A stretch of 64,000 bases of DNA. Source: Bacteroides propionicifaciens DSM 19291 = JCM 14649. GTDB taxonomy: Bacteria; Bacteroidota; Bacteroidia; Bacteroidales; Bacteroidaceae. This document shows positions 1 to 8,696 of the stretch, in pieces. The position numbers and the translations under genes were made by a program. Location of the stretch: contig NZ_AQWS01000017.1 of assembly GCF_000375405.1 (NCBI RefSeq), positions 1 to 64,000 on the forward strand, in the 5' to 3' direction. The number at the start of each line of letters is the position of its first letter. Position 1 is the first letter of the stretch. Below the pieces are notes generated by a model, which saw nothing but the letters and a program-made list of their open reading frames with translations, was not told the origin of the DNA and made no database searches.

Positions 1-100
1 CTACAAAAACTTTAAAAACAAAATCTCTAACTTCTTTTCTGCCAGTATGTCATTTTCTCGTGGCCTTAACCTCGAGGCCTTGTCTCTTACAAAGCGAGTG

Positions 101-132
101 CAAAAGTATAGCATAGGATTGCGAATTCCAAA
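101..132 (-). promoter_or_regulatory. Leftward Bacteroidota-type promoter, possibly of an rRNA operon
   Basis: On the minus strand a -33 TTTG (132-129) and a -7 TACTTTTG (108-101) are separated by 20 bp, matching the Bacteroidota consensus. The transcript would run left off the window edge. Downstream (about 60-1, minus strand) lies a TGACATACTGG string followed by a T-rich stretch, which resembles Bacteroides rRNA leaders as I remember them. No gene start is visible before the edge. The promoter is well supported; the rRNA assignment is inference. Confidence 0.55.
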
Positions 133-451
133 TGCATTTGCACTTATTTTGAATAGATTTTAGAGGCTTATGCATAACAAGCTATCAATCCACAGGTTAG
201 CATATGAAATAATTTTACATAGTTTTTAATGGGGGTTACAAGTCCTCCTTTACTACTCCTTATTATATACAGTTTATTTTATTACTGTACTGGTGCAGCA
301 AAACCACTACGGTGGAAATATAAAATGAGCTACTCCCTTGGGGGCTCCGAGTAAGTCGAAGTGGTCAAACCAGTAGGTGGTAAAACAAGACAGCGCCTAA
401 TCCAATCAATAGCGAATAATACATATGGCTTAAGCATCGGATATAATTTCT
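133..451. other. Non-coding stretch with one interspersed repeat
   Basis: No convincing ORF or RNA gene is seen here. The only recognisable item is the 55-bp repeat at 327-381. The rest is A+T-rich sequence between the leftward promoter and the promoter of the first gene. Confidence 0.6.
327..381 (-). repeat. 55-bp interspersed repeat, copy 1
   Basis: Read on the minus strand, this segment aligns without gaps to 22690-22744 (minus) and over its first two thirds to 55350-55404 (plus). Shared positions are ACCTACT near the start and CTCGGAGC or CTCGCAGC at repeat positions 31-38; copies 1 and 2 also share GAGTAG at 48-53. The outer ends are partly inverted copies of each other, so the RNA or single strand could fold. 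No coding potential is seen. Confidence 0.6.
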
Positions 452-459
452 TATCTTTG
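452..459 (+). promoter_or_regulatory. -7 box of the first gene
   Basis: TATCTTTG matches the TAnnTTTG -7 consensus and lies 27 bp before the ATG at 487. No good -33 TTTG is seen at the expected spacing. Confidence 0.5.
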
Positions 460-486
460 AAAGCATAACTATTTAATAAATCAAGA

Positions 487-921
487 ATGTCTTCAACACC
501 TAAATATTACGTAAGCCGTAAAACATTAATTCTAATATGCACACTAACCTGGTTCTTCGCAGGAATAAGTGTATTTGCAACAGGGGTTCAAACTTGGCTA
601 ATAACCGATATGAAACTAATCTACAAGATATTCTTCGCTATTGTCACTTTTTGTATATTCAACTTTATAATATTTAGACCTCTATCAAAGAAATACATAG
701 ATCGCATACTCGATCTAAATCATCGAAACCATCCACTTACTTTTTTCGACATCCGTGGTTGGGGAATCATGTTCTTTATGATGGGCCTTGGCTTCTCGGT
801 TAGAAGATTCAGCCTACTACCCAATACCTTTATTGCACCATTCTACATCGGACTCTCCATTGCACTTACAATTGTAGGTATCAAGTTTATACGCGAGTGG
901 AATAAAGTATCACATCAATAA
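487..921 (+). CDS. Small membrane protein of unknown function
   Basis: This 144-residue protein is not one I recognise. It has four hydrophobic stretches (roughly residues 12-34, 44-64, 90-108 and 115-135) joined by short basic loops, so it is probably a four-helix inner-membrane protein. There is no cysteine-based motif, ligand signature or signal peptidase site that suggests a reaction. It has its own -7 box (452-459) and is followed 116 bp later by the nhaC-type antiporter, which has a separate promoter, so the two are probably not one operon. Its hydrophobic pattern, clear start and codon use typical of the region make it a real gene, but no role can be assigned. Confidence 0.75.
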   Translation: MSSTPKYYVSRKTLILICTLTWFFAGISVFATGVQTWLITDMKLIYKIFFAIVTFCIFNFIIFRPLSKKYIDRILDLNHRNHPLTFFDIRGWGIMFFMMGLGFSVRRFSLLPNTFIAPFYIGLSIALTIVGIKFIREWNKVSHQ

Positions 922-966
922 ACAATGTATTAATATACACTTGCAAGGATATTTAATTAAATAATT

Positions 967-1007
967 ATAATATATATGCAAAAACAAGCATATATATTAT
1001 ACCTTTG
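967..1007 (+). promoter_or_regulatory. nhaC promoter with overlapping 13-bp dyad
   Basis: A perfect 13-bp inverted repeat (967-979 and 988-1000, 8-nt spacer) ends exactly at the first base of a -7 box TACCTTTG (1000-1007). It covers the region where the -33 element should be. There is no T-run after it, so it looks more like an operator or a DNA cruciform than a terminator. The ATG of the antiporter gene is at 1038. Confidence 0.5.
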
Positions 1008-1037
1008 ACGCCAAAATAGTTATTATTATACAGCGTC

Positions 1038-2480
1038 ATGAATAAACAACCTTCAGTAATTGTTTCACTAGTTCCCATTGCAACACTCATTTTTTTATTA
1101 ACCCTTATCATTCCCATTTTCGGAAGTGACGCACTCTCAGGCGGTAGCCAAATAGCCATACTCATGTCTACGGCAGTAGCCGTCTTTATCGGAATGGCAT
1201 TCTATAAGGGCAAATGGTTAAATTTTGAGCTTGCCATGATTGAAAACATTACAGGAGTGAGTACAGCTCTAATAATATTACTAATAATCGGAGCATTGAG
1301 TAGCATTTGGATGATTAGTGGTGTAGTTCCTACATTGATATATTATGGAGTCCAGGTAATTCATCCTAAATTCTTCTTGGCCTCAACTTGCATTATTTGT
1401 GCATTAGTATCGGTAATGACGGGGAGCTCTTGGACAACCATTGCTACTATAGGACTAGCACTAATGGGCATAGGTAAGGCTCAAGGATTTTCGGAAGGTT
1501 GGATTGCTGGAGCCATTATATCGGGTGCATATTTTGGAGATAAAATTTCACCTCTATCCGACACGACTGTGTTGGCCTCATCAATTACCGACACCCCCCT
1601 ATTCCAGCATATACGCTATATGCTAATTACTACTGTACCATCAATGGTGATTACACTTATCATATTTGGAATAGCTGGATTTACCTCAACAGAGAGTGAC
1701 ACCAGCACCATACAAGCTTTTGTTACTGATTTAGATCACCGATTTAACATATCACCTTGGTTGCTATTGGTCCCTATTTTGACAGGAATAATGATTGCAC
1801 GCAAAGTTCCCTCCATCATAACACTCTTCTTATCGGTTATGCTAGCCACAATATTTGGCCTGATATTTCAAGCAGATATATTTCTCGAAATAGCCAACTA
1901 TGACTTAACAGACAAAGCTAGAGATCTCTTTAAAGGCGTAATGCTTACGCTCTACGGTGCTACAAGCATTGGTGCTTCAAATGAAATATTATCCGAACTC
2001 GTTGCCACACGAGGTATGGAAGGCATGCTAAACACCGTTTGGTTAATCTTATGTGCTATGTGCTTTGGTGGAGCCATGATTGCAGGAGGAATGATTCAAA
2101 GCATCACCTCTGCATTTACGAGAATGATAAAAAGCAGACTGAGCCTAGTATCTTCAACTGTGTTCTCTGGTCTATTCTTAAATCTATCAACAGCTGATCA
2201 ATATATCTCAATCATTTTAACAGGGAATATGTTTAAGGAGGTATATAAGAAGATGGGGTATGAAAGCAGACTGCTTAGCCGAACCACCGAAGACTCTGTA
2301 ACAGTCACATCCGTACTTATACCTTGGAACTCCTGCGGAATGACACATGCAACAATACTCAACACACCAACATTGGTATATCTCCCCTATTGCTTTTTCA
2401 ACTACATCAGCCCACTAATGAGTATATTTATTGCGGCTATTGGCTATAAAATCAAGAGTAAGCTAAGCTACAAATCCTAG
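1038..2480 (+). CDS. nhaC: NhaC-family Na+/H+ antiporter
   Basis: This 480-residue protein spans the membrane about 11-12 times. It is most likely an NhaC-type antiporter exchanging cytoplasmic Na+ for external H+, or exchanging organic acids as some relatives do (for example malate-lactate antiport). Family marks are GSSWTTIATIG near residues 128-138 and DKISPLSDTTVL near 168-179, where the conserved Asp and Ser/Thr of this superfamily lie. Length fits the family (450-500). It is transcribed alone from the promoter at 1000-1007, which carries a striking dyad. The following S41 peptidase gene starts 67 bp downstream. The family call is firm; the ion or substrate is inferred from the family. 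Confidence 0.85.
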   Translation: MNKQPSVIVSLVPIATLIFLLTLIIPIFGSDALSGGSQIAILMSTAVAVFIGMAFYKGKWLNFELAMIENITGVSTALIILLIIGALSSIWMISGVVPTLIYYGVQVIHPKFFLASTCIICALVSVMTGSSWTTIATIGLALMGIGKAQGFSEGWIAGAIISGAYFGDKISPLSDTTVLASSITDTPLFQHIRYMLITTVPSMVITLIIFGIAGFTSTESDTSTIQAFVTDLDHRFNISPWLLLVPILTGIMIARKVPSIITLFLSVMLATIFGLIFQADIFLEIANYDLTDKARDLFKGVMLTLYGATSIGASNEILSELVATRGMEGMLNTVWLILCAMCFGGAMIAGGMIQSITSAFTRMIKSRLSLVSSTVFSGLFLNLSTADQYISIILTGNMFKEVYKKMGYESRLLSRTTEDSVTVTSVLIPWNSCGMTHATILNTPTLVYLPYCFFNYISPLMSIFIAAIGYKIKSKLSYKS

Positions 2481-2547
2481 TTTTGGTATTAATATTCGAA
2501 CATTTCATTTAACTTTAGCTTTTATATGTCTAAAATTATATTGCAAT

Positions 2548-3942
2548 ATGATATTTACTAAAGCAAAAATACGTCCTATACTATTTATGATAATAGGTAT
2601 ACTGACATTTTCGTCGTGTGGCGAAAACCGCTCGAGCGAGGCAGACAAGCTCCAAGAAACTCAAAATTGGATTTATACCAACATGGAAAAGTGGTATTAT
2701 TGGTACGCAGATATCCCCCAAGCAAATACACTTAACTTTTTTGATGAACCCCGAGCTTTTTTCGGAAAACTACTGAGCGAAAAAGACGGAAGAAACAAAG
2801 TACCATTTTCTTATATAGAAGATCGTTCAAAACAAGCCGAAACCCGAAGTATTGCTCAAACCAATTATAGTTATGGTTTTGATTTTGTTCTGGCTACAGG
2901 CCAAAACTCTCAGATGTATGGACTAATAACATATATCAGTGAAAATTCACCAGCTAGTGAAGCAAAATTGCTTAGAGGAGATCTAATCGAAACGATTAAT
3001 GGAACACCCATAACTAGATCTAATGCATCACTGCTTTTAGGTGGTCCAGCAGCAGAGTTAATTATCAACCGAAACTATACTCAACAAATTCAGGTCATAA
3101 TAGAGAGTGCTAGATCAATTAACGACAACCCTGTATATAAAGTTAGCAGACTTAATAATGGTAAGGTGGGCTATCTTATGTATAATCACTTTACTCCAGG
3201 AGGTTCAAATGCTAAGAAAGACTACGACCAAGCACTCCGCGATGCTGCATATCAGCTTGAAGGGGCAGAAGATTTAATACTAGATCTACGATACAATAAT
3301 GGTGGTGCGGTAAGTAGTGCAGAAGTTTTACTTTCAATATTATGCCCCGCATCAATAGTAGGTCAAAGTGTGGGATATATGCAGTATAGTGATAAGATTA
3401 ATCAAAAAGTTGACATCGAGACATCCGAAGCACTGCTCGGAGGAGCACCTAACCTAAACTTAGAAAGTATCCATATATTAACCAGCGAAAGTACTGCATC
3501 AGCATCTGAGCTGGTAATAAATAGCTTAAAAACCTACATGACAGTGAATGTTATCGGAAAGACTACCGTAGGAAAAAACGTAGGGTCCATTGGATTTGAT
3601 AAAGGTAACTGGCATATGCAACCTATAGTCTGTCAAATCTACAATAGTAAAAACCAATCCGACTATGCCGAAGGTTTTAAGCCTGGAGTATACACTGCAA
3701 ATAACACACTATTAAACAGTAATTTTGAAGTAGAGGAAATGTATCCTTTTGAAGAGATAGGCGATGATAAAGATCCTCTAATCAACCGTGCACTACAGCT
3801 AATTAATGGAGATTTCCCTAGAGCCAAGACTCGTCAATCAGCAACACAGGAATTGAGATTTATCTTAAACTCGGTTGATTTGAGAAGGCAGAACGATTTA
3901 GTGGTAAATCCTTCATTTATGGAAGAATTTATGGAAGAATAA
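2548..3942 (+). CDS. S41 (C-terminal processing) peptidase lipoprotein
   Basis: This is a 464-residue cell-envelope protease. The N-terminus is a lipoprotein signal with lipobox FSSC (Cys24), so the mature enzyme is lipid-anchored. A PDZ-like domain lies around residues 125-175, and the S41 core follows with DLRYNNGG near 248. The motif TASASE places the nucleophile at Ser318, with the Lys general base at Lys343 in TVGKN; the 25-residue spacing equals that of Prc. It lacks the long N-terminal region of Prc and looks like the Bacteroidetes secreted S41 type. Its substrate is unknown. The last 30 bp overlap the 3' end of the convergent esterase gene. Confidence 0.88.
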   Translation: MIFTKAKIRPILFMIIGILTFSSCGENRSSEADKLQETQNWIYTNMEKWYYWYADIPQANTLNFFDEPRAFFGKLLSEKDGRNKVPFSYIEDRSKQAETRSIAQTNYSYGFDFVLATGQNSQMYGLITYISENSPASEAKLLRGDLIETINGTPITRSNASLLLGGPAAELIINRNYTQQIQVIIESARSINDNPVYKVSRLNNGKVGYLMYNHFTPGGSNAKKDYDQALRDAAYQLEGAEDLILDLRYNNGGAVSSAEVLLSILCPASIVGQSVGYMQYSDKINQKVDIETSEALLGGAPNLNLESIHILTSESTASASELVINSLKTYMTVNVIGKTTVGKNVGSIGFDKGNWHMQPIVCQIYNSKNQSDYAEGFKPGVYTANNTLLNSNFEVEEMYPFEEIGDDKDPLINRALQLINGDFPRAKTRQSATQELRFILNSVDLRRQNDLVVNPSFMEEFMEE

Positions 3943-4749
3943 AAGTTGATACTCTATTGAATTAGCTGAATAACTGTGCGTATGAGCCCCTGGCCTAGAG
4001 ATAAAATCATGAGGGATTTTATGCTCCAGTAGTAAGTTATGAAACTGCATATTGGCAGAATAAAAGAAATCATCAACACCACAATCAAAGATAATTGCAA
4101 ACTTATGTTTTTGCAGCTCAGAATAATGAGAAGTTACGGTATAATTAGACCATAACTTCTCATTTTCATTATAAGGTCCTAGATGCTCACGAAGATTCCA
4201 ATTAGTCTTAAATCCTCTTAAATCGAGCCCGCCACTAATACTACCAACAGCACCAAATAGATTAGGATAGTGCACCGCGAGCCAAAAGGCACCATGACCT
4301 CCCATGCTAAAACCTGTAATAGCAGTCAACTCTCTCTTATCTGGTAAATTATAAATTAATCGCAATTGCGGCATAAGGTCTTTAACAAAAAAAGAAGCAT
4401 AAGCCATCTCCTTCTCCTTAGGACTATCCCAATACCAACTATTTAGCCCGTCGGGGCAAATAATTCTCAGACCATACCGATCAGCTAAGAGAGCCAAGTG
4501 AGGAACTGACTTTAACCACGACTGATGATCCCCATCATAACCATTTAGTAAATAGACTGTAGGCACCACCATACCACTTTCTAACTCAGGGGATGTGGGT
4601 GAAATAACAGTAACTTTGACCGGATAGCTAAAACCCGAACTTTTGATTACAACCTCCTCAACATTAGAAGAATAACAAGGTAGTTTCAGAAAAAGGATAA
4701 GAAGTAATAGAGAGACTTTAATTAAGTTGAATTTGCTTGTAAATACCAT
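3913..4749 (-). CDS. Secreted alpha/beta-hydrolase, esterase D/tributyrin esterase-like
   Basis: This 278-residue protein has an N-terminal signal peptide (hydrophobic residues 10-25) and an alpha/beta-hydrolase fold of the Esterase_phd (PF00756) type, related to S-formylglutathione hydrolases, mycolyltransferases and feruloyl esterases. The nucleophile is Ser148 in GFSMGG. Asp226 or Asp227 (GVDDFF) and His256 (GAHTH) complete a plausible triad. The gene stands alone on the minus strand, is divergent from the AraC-type gene at 5013 and overlaps the S41 peptidase gene by 30 bp at its 3' end. It probably hydrolyses acyl or feruloyl esters in the periplasm; the exact substrate is not visible. 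Confidence 0.82.
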   Translation of the reverse strand: MVFTSKFNLIKVSLLLLILFLKLPCYSSNVEEVVIKSSGFSYPVKVTVISPTSPELESGMVVPTVYLLNGYDGDHQSWLKSVPHLALLADRYGLRIICPDGLNSWYWDSPKEKEMAYASFFVKDLMPQLRLIYNLPDKRELTAITGFSMGGHGAFWLAVHYPNLFGAVGSISGGLDLRGFKTNWNLREHLGPYNENEKLWSNYTVTSHYSELQKHKFAIIFDCGVDDFFYSANMQFHNLLLEHKIPHDFISRPGAHTHSYSANSIEYQLLFFHKFFHK

Positions 4750-4845
4750 GTATTTAAGGATATATTCTTGAGTTAATAATTTTAAGATTACATTGTAGGC
4801 ACTAATCTATAAAAAATATCGCCGATTTATTATAATTAACTGTCA

Positions 4846-4892
4846 TATATTTGAATTATCATGAGATATATCAGATAATAATTATATATTTG
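4846..4892 (+). promoter_or_regulatory. Two candidate -7 boxes before the AraC-type gene
   Basis: TATATTTG occurs twice, at 4846-4853 and 4885-4892, both oriented toward the gene at 5013. Either would give a 5' leader of over 110 nt. The region is very A+T-rich, so one of them may be chance. The divergent esterase gene starts at 4749, so this interval probably serves both genes. Confidence 0.4.
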
Positions 4893-5012
4893 CAACAACT
4901 AACTAAGAAACGTATCCATCCTAATCCATAAATAAGTAATTTGAGTATATATATGATAACTAGCTTTTTGCAAGTGGATTTAGATGAGGAAAAATAGAAA
5001 CTATCATTAAAA

Positions 5013-5864
5013 ATGAAAACACTTTATATTAAGGAACATCTTTCCTGCCCTAACTATGTTGATCAAGAGCATAATTTAGGCTTTACTCGACATACTTTCA
5101 ATTCCAATGAGGAGTTTAAAGTTGAGCAACAAGACCTACACTATATTCTATTTGTATTAGAAGGCACATTAGAAATCTGCAGCGATGATTTTGATTATCG
5201 CATTTATAAAGCCAACACAATGGTAGCTTTTTCTAAAAATAGCAATATCATTGGGAAAGCGATTACAAATACAAGCATCTACCTATTATACTTTGACAAA
5301 CATGTCAATGTATGCGATAAGTTAGTGTTAGAAAGTTTATACACTCAGTTCCCGATTGAGAAAAATGAATATCTAGGCCTTCCTATAAACGAGGGTATGA
5401 AGCAAGTACTTGAAAGTATGGATTTTTATCTGAACTACAGACTTCAATGCTGCCATATACACAGCATCAAGCTTCAAGAGGTATTCTTTATTTTTAGGGG
5501 TTTCTACAAAAAAGAGGAGATGATTAATTTCTTCTCACCCATCTTAAACAAAACAGTAAACTTCAAAGACTTTGTAATAGCCAACTATCAGAAGGTAAAA
5601 ACAGTGGAAGACCTCTCGGTATTATTTGGATGTTCTTTACGCTCGTTTAACAGAAAGTTTAAAGAACATTTCGATGACTCTCCTTACAACTGGATTCTTA
5701 AACAAAGAGCAAAACATATTAAAGCTCAATTGCTAACTCCTGATATTGAGTTTTCTGAAATTATTAAAGAGTTTAAATTCTCTTCAGCATCTCATTTCTC
5801 TACTTACTGCAAAAAGCAGTTTGGTATTACACCTAGAGAAATAAGAAAGTCTGTAACCGAATAA
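5013..5864 (+). CDS. AraC-family transcriptional regulator
   Basis: This 283-residue protein has a cupin-like N-terminal sensor part and a C-terminal AraC/XylS DNA-binding domain (about 185-280) with two helix-turn-helix units. The first is around VEDLSVLFGCSLRSFNRKF, and the second around FKFSSASHFSTYCKKQFG followed by the typical TPREIRK end. It is a Bacteroides-type AraC regulator rather than a hybrid two-component system, as no histidine kinase part is present. The ligand is unknown. The divergent esterase gene is the obvious candidate target, but this is only inferred from position. A hairpin with a U-rich tail follows the stop codon. Confidence 0.88.
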   Translation: MKTLYIKEHLSCPNYVDQEHNLGFTRHTFNSNEEFKVEQQDLHYILFVLEGTLEICSDDFDYRIYKANTMVAFSKNSNIIGKAITNTSIYLLYFDKHVNVCDKLVLESLYTQFPIEKNEYLGLPINEGMKQVLESMDFYLNYRLQCCHIHSIKLQEVFFIFRGFYKKEEMINFFSPILNKTVNFKDFVIANYQKVKTVEDLSVLFGCSLRSFNRKFKEHFDDSPYNWILKQRAKHIKAQLLTPDIEFSEIIKEFKFSSASHFSTYCKKQFGITPREIRKSVTE

Positions 5865-5894
5865 TCATATTATTCACAAGCTAATAAAAACTTG

Positions 5895-5930
5895 AAGGCA
5901 TGGTAAATTTTACTATGCCTTATTTTATAG
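5895..5930 (+). terminator. Rho-independent terminator of the AraC-type gene
   Basis: The stem AAGGCATGGTAAA pairs with TTTACTATGCCTT (one G-T pair), with almost no loop, and is followed by a T-rich tail (ATTTTAT). It lies 30 bp after the stop codon. Confidence 0.65.
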
Positions 5931-6056
5931 ATGTACGTAATCTATAAGAGCATAGAATTTATAATATAAAGAATAATATTTATATTGCATTTTAATTGGT
6001 GTAATCGTCAAAACGATATACATACAATTATTTAAAAGACGATTTTAGAAGAAAGT

Positions 6057-7460
6057 ATGGATACCAACTATTCACATAACGTAGTTATATTTTTAAACAG
6101 TACGTTCTATAATGATAGCATTCATCAAATTATAGAGCCATTTACTGCTAATCAATCCACCGTTATCTATCTATTTAATATTTTGGGACATGAGTCAATA
6201 ACTCTGCCTAAGTTTATGGATAAGCCCAATATCAAAATAGAAGAAATAACTAAGCAGTTTGTTCCTCCAACACTGAGTGAAGAAACACTTATTATTGATG
6301 CTCTTTTTGGATTTGAGAATCAAGAGCCTCTTAGTGGAGGCTTTGCCGCTGTTACACGTCTTATCAACAGCTCTAGTTCTACTGTTCTCTCTATTGGTGC
6401 CCCTTCGGGCCTACTCAATGGAGATAATACAAATAATAATCCTAACCAGATAGTCAGGGCAAACTATACTCTACTTATAGAAGAGGCTCCTTTAGCTTGT
6501 TATTTTGACGAAAATCAACAATTTCTAGGCCAATGGAGTATTTTGCCACTTAAGCAAAAGCCTCAAGCTGAAAACAACGTTAGCTTTATTACAGAAGAAC
6601 AGGTAGTCGAACTGATAAAACCCAGAAAAAGGTTTTGTCATAAAGGGACCTTCGGGCACGGTCTATTAATTGCAGGCTCCTATGGTATGGCTGGTGCTTG
6701 CAGTTTAGGGGCTAAAGCAGCCTTGAAGAGTGGCTTAGGTTTGCTATCTTTACATGTACCAGCACAAAATCGTATAATTCATCAAACTACTGTTCCCGAA
6801 GCAATAGTCGATAGTGATTCGAATGAACTATGCTTCTCTCAACTGTTAGATACTACGCCATACAATGCTGTTGCAGTTGGGCCTGGATTAGGTATGGCAG
6901 AAGAGACCGACTTGGCTTTTGCTCACCTTATAAGTCAAAATAGACAAAGCAATACTCCTCTAATCATTGATGCTGACGGATTAAATGCTCTATCGAACTA
7001 CACCGAGCTACAAAATCAAATCGCTGGCGCTATCTTAACCCCTCATGTTGGCGAGATCGAAAGATTAATAGGGAAATGTAATAATTCATATATCCGTTTA
7101 AGAAGAACAATTGAGTTTGCGCGTAAGACACAAACCTACATCCTACTCAAAGGTTCATACTCATTTATAATATTTCCTGATGGAGACTTTTTTATGAATC
7201 CGACAGGTACCTCAGGCATGGCCACTGCTGGAAGTGGTGATGTACTTACAGGGATACTTCTTGGCTTAAGGACTCAGGGTTATTCGGCGAAAGACACCTT
7301 AATTATTGGTGCATATGTCCATGGCAGAGCAGGAGAACTAGCAGCGCAAAAACTAGGAACAATTAGTATGACTGCTAATGATATTGTAGATAATCTCTCT
7401 TTTGTATGGAAAGAGCTTGAACAGAAGTCAAAAGAAATGCATACCATATCCTTTGTCTAG
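6057..7460 (+). CDS. nnr: NAD(P)HX dehydratase with a degenerate epimerase half
   Basis: This 467-residue member of the bifunctional Nnr (YjeF) family repairs hydrated NADH and NADPH. The C-terminal dehydratase (about 195-455) is intact: GTFGHGLLIAGSYGMAG, AVGPGLG, IIDADGLNAL, TPHVGE and the nucleotide-binding GMATAGSGDVLTG. The N-terminal epimerase part (1-190) is short. It keeps the core Asp region (IIDALFG) and PLSGGF, but lacks the usual first helices and the GxGNNGGD loop that binds NAD(P)HX. An in-frame stop lies just upstream at 6033, so the start cannot be extended. It is probably an ADP- or ATP-dependent dehydratase whose epimerase activity is lost or altered. DUF4831 follows after 48 bp, likely co-transcribed. 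Confidence 0.85.
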   Translation: MDTNYSHNVVIFLNSTFYNDSIHQIIEPFTANQSTVIYLFNILGHESITLPKFMDKPNIKIEEITKQFVPPTLSEETLIIDALFGFENQEPLSGGFAAVTRLINSSSSTVLSIGAPSGLLNGDNTNNNPNQIVRANYTLLIEEAPLACYFDENQQFLGQWSILPLKQKPQAENNVSFITEEQVVELIKPRKRFCHKGTFGHGLLIAGSYGMAGACSLGAKAALKSGLGLLSLHVPAQNRIIHQTTVPEAIVDSDSNELCFSQLLDTTPYNAVAVGPGLGMAEETDLAFAHLISQNRQSNTPLIIDADGLNALSNYTELQNQIAGAILTPHVGEIERLIGKCNNSYIRLRRTIEFARKTQTYILLKGSYSFIIFPDGDFFMNPTGTSGMATAGSGDVLTGILLGLRTQGYSAKDTLIIGAYVHGRAGELAAQKLGTISMTANDIVDNLSFVWKELEQKSKEMHTISFV

Positions 7461-7508
7461 TAAAAAAGGAAAACACCTAAATAAATATCTGTTTTAATTT
7501 ATACAATT

Positions 7509-8567
7509 ATGCTTAAAAAATCACTTATAATAGGAGCTATTTTGCTCAGCTCACTCACACTTGCTGCACAAACAAAAGTTACAACTGGAGTTATGCGAGG
7601 CAAGGAGTATGGCGTAACCTATACGTTACCCAAAACGAAAATTGAGTTAACCCTTACTGCAAATAACAAGCGTTATACTCCTGGTGAGTTCGCAAAATAT
7701 GCAAGTACCTATCTCCATATCGAAGGAGTACAATTACAACCTAAAAACTATTGGGAATTAGACAAGGTGGCTATCTCATCAATAGGTGTACCTGATCCTG
7801 ACAAAATATTCTTTGTCGAAATGAAGGATAAAACGGTTGCACCTTTCCTATCGCTAACTAAAGATGGACTTATTGAAGCCATTAATGTCCCTTACGGCTC
7901 TAAAGAAGTTAGAACAGAACCTAAAGCTAGCAGTGAAAAGGCATTACCCAATCCACGTAATTATTTCACAGAAGAGATATTAGTAGCTAGCTCAACAGCT
8001 AAAATGGCTGAGCTGGTTGCCAAAGAAATTTACTCAATCCGAGAAAGTCGTAACAGTCTGCTACGTGGAGAGGCGGAAAACACACCTCAAGATGGAAATC
8101 AATTGAAGCTAATGCTTGACAACTTAGCAATCCAAGAAGAGTCTTTACTTACTCTATTCAAGGGACAGACAACCATGTCTTCGCAAGAGTTTACTGTTGA
8201 CATTGAGCCTAAAGCTGATATAGTAGATTCAGTTATTTGCCGTTTCTCAACTCAACTAGGTGTAATAGAAAGTGATGATTTAGCAGGAGAACCAATTTAC
8301 CTATCACTCAAAGATCTGCGCACTGTAAATTTACCTCCAGTAGATAATAAAAAGAAAACTACAGGTATAGCTTACAACGTTCCAGGTAAAGCAAATGTTA
8401 CTATCAAATACAATGGAAACATTATAACTCAAGGTGACTTACCCGTAACACAATTTGGTAGCCTTGAATACCTAGCTCCAGCTTTATTTAACAAGAAGAG
8501 CAAAGTACAAGCTATCTTTAACCCAACCACTGGAGGGTTGATTAAAGTTAGCCAACAAGATTTATAG
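7509..8567 (+). CDS. DUF4831 family secreted protein
   Basis: This 352-residue protein begins with a clear signal peptide (MLKKSLIIGAILLSSLTLAAQ, cleavage probably after residue 20 or 21) and is otherwise soluble, so it is probably periplasmic. It matches the Bacteroidetes DUF4831 family as I know it: a conserved N-terminal segment with GEFAKYA and YWELD, and a C-terminal part with YNVPGKA and QFGSLEYLAPALF. Function is unknown. It follows the NAD(P)HX dehydratase gene by 48 bp on the same strand and is closed by a strong bidirectional hairpin at 8585-8637. Confidence 0.78.
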   Translation: MLKKSLIIGAILLSSLTLAAQTKVTTGVMRGKEYGVTYTLPKTKIELTLTANNKRYTPGEFAKYASTYLHIEGVQLQPKNYWELDKVAISSIGVPDPDKIFFVEMKDKTVAPFLSLTKDGLIEAINVPYGSKEVRTEPKASSEKALPNPRNYFTEEILVASSTAKMAELVAKEIYSIRESRNSLLRGEAENTPQDGNQLKLMLDNLAIQEESLLTLFKGQTTMSSQEFTVDIEPKADIVDSVICRFSTQLGVIESDDLAGEPIYLSLKDLRTVNLPPVDNKKKTTGIAYNVPGKANVTIKYNGNIITQGDLPVTQFGSLEYLAPALFNKKSKVQAIFNPTTGGLIKVSQQDL

Positions 8568-8584
8568 AAGTAGCCGATACTAAT

Positions 8585-8637
8585 AAAAAGATGGTGTCCT
8601 AACAAAGCTAAAACCTTTGTCAGGACACCATCTTTTT
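8585..8637. terminator. Bidirectional terminator between DUF4831 and mscS
   Basis: An inverted repeat of 23 bp with a single mismatch (AAAAAGATGGTGTCCT and its complement as core) has A-runs on the left and T-runs on the right. It can therefore terminate both converging transcripts. Confidence 0.85.
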
Positions 8638-8696
8638 ATACTTACACTTACCTCACAGAGGTAATTAACAGTCAATCATAACAAGCTTTTGAGTTA

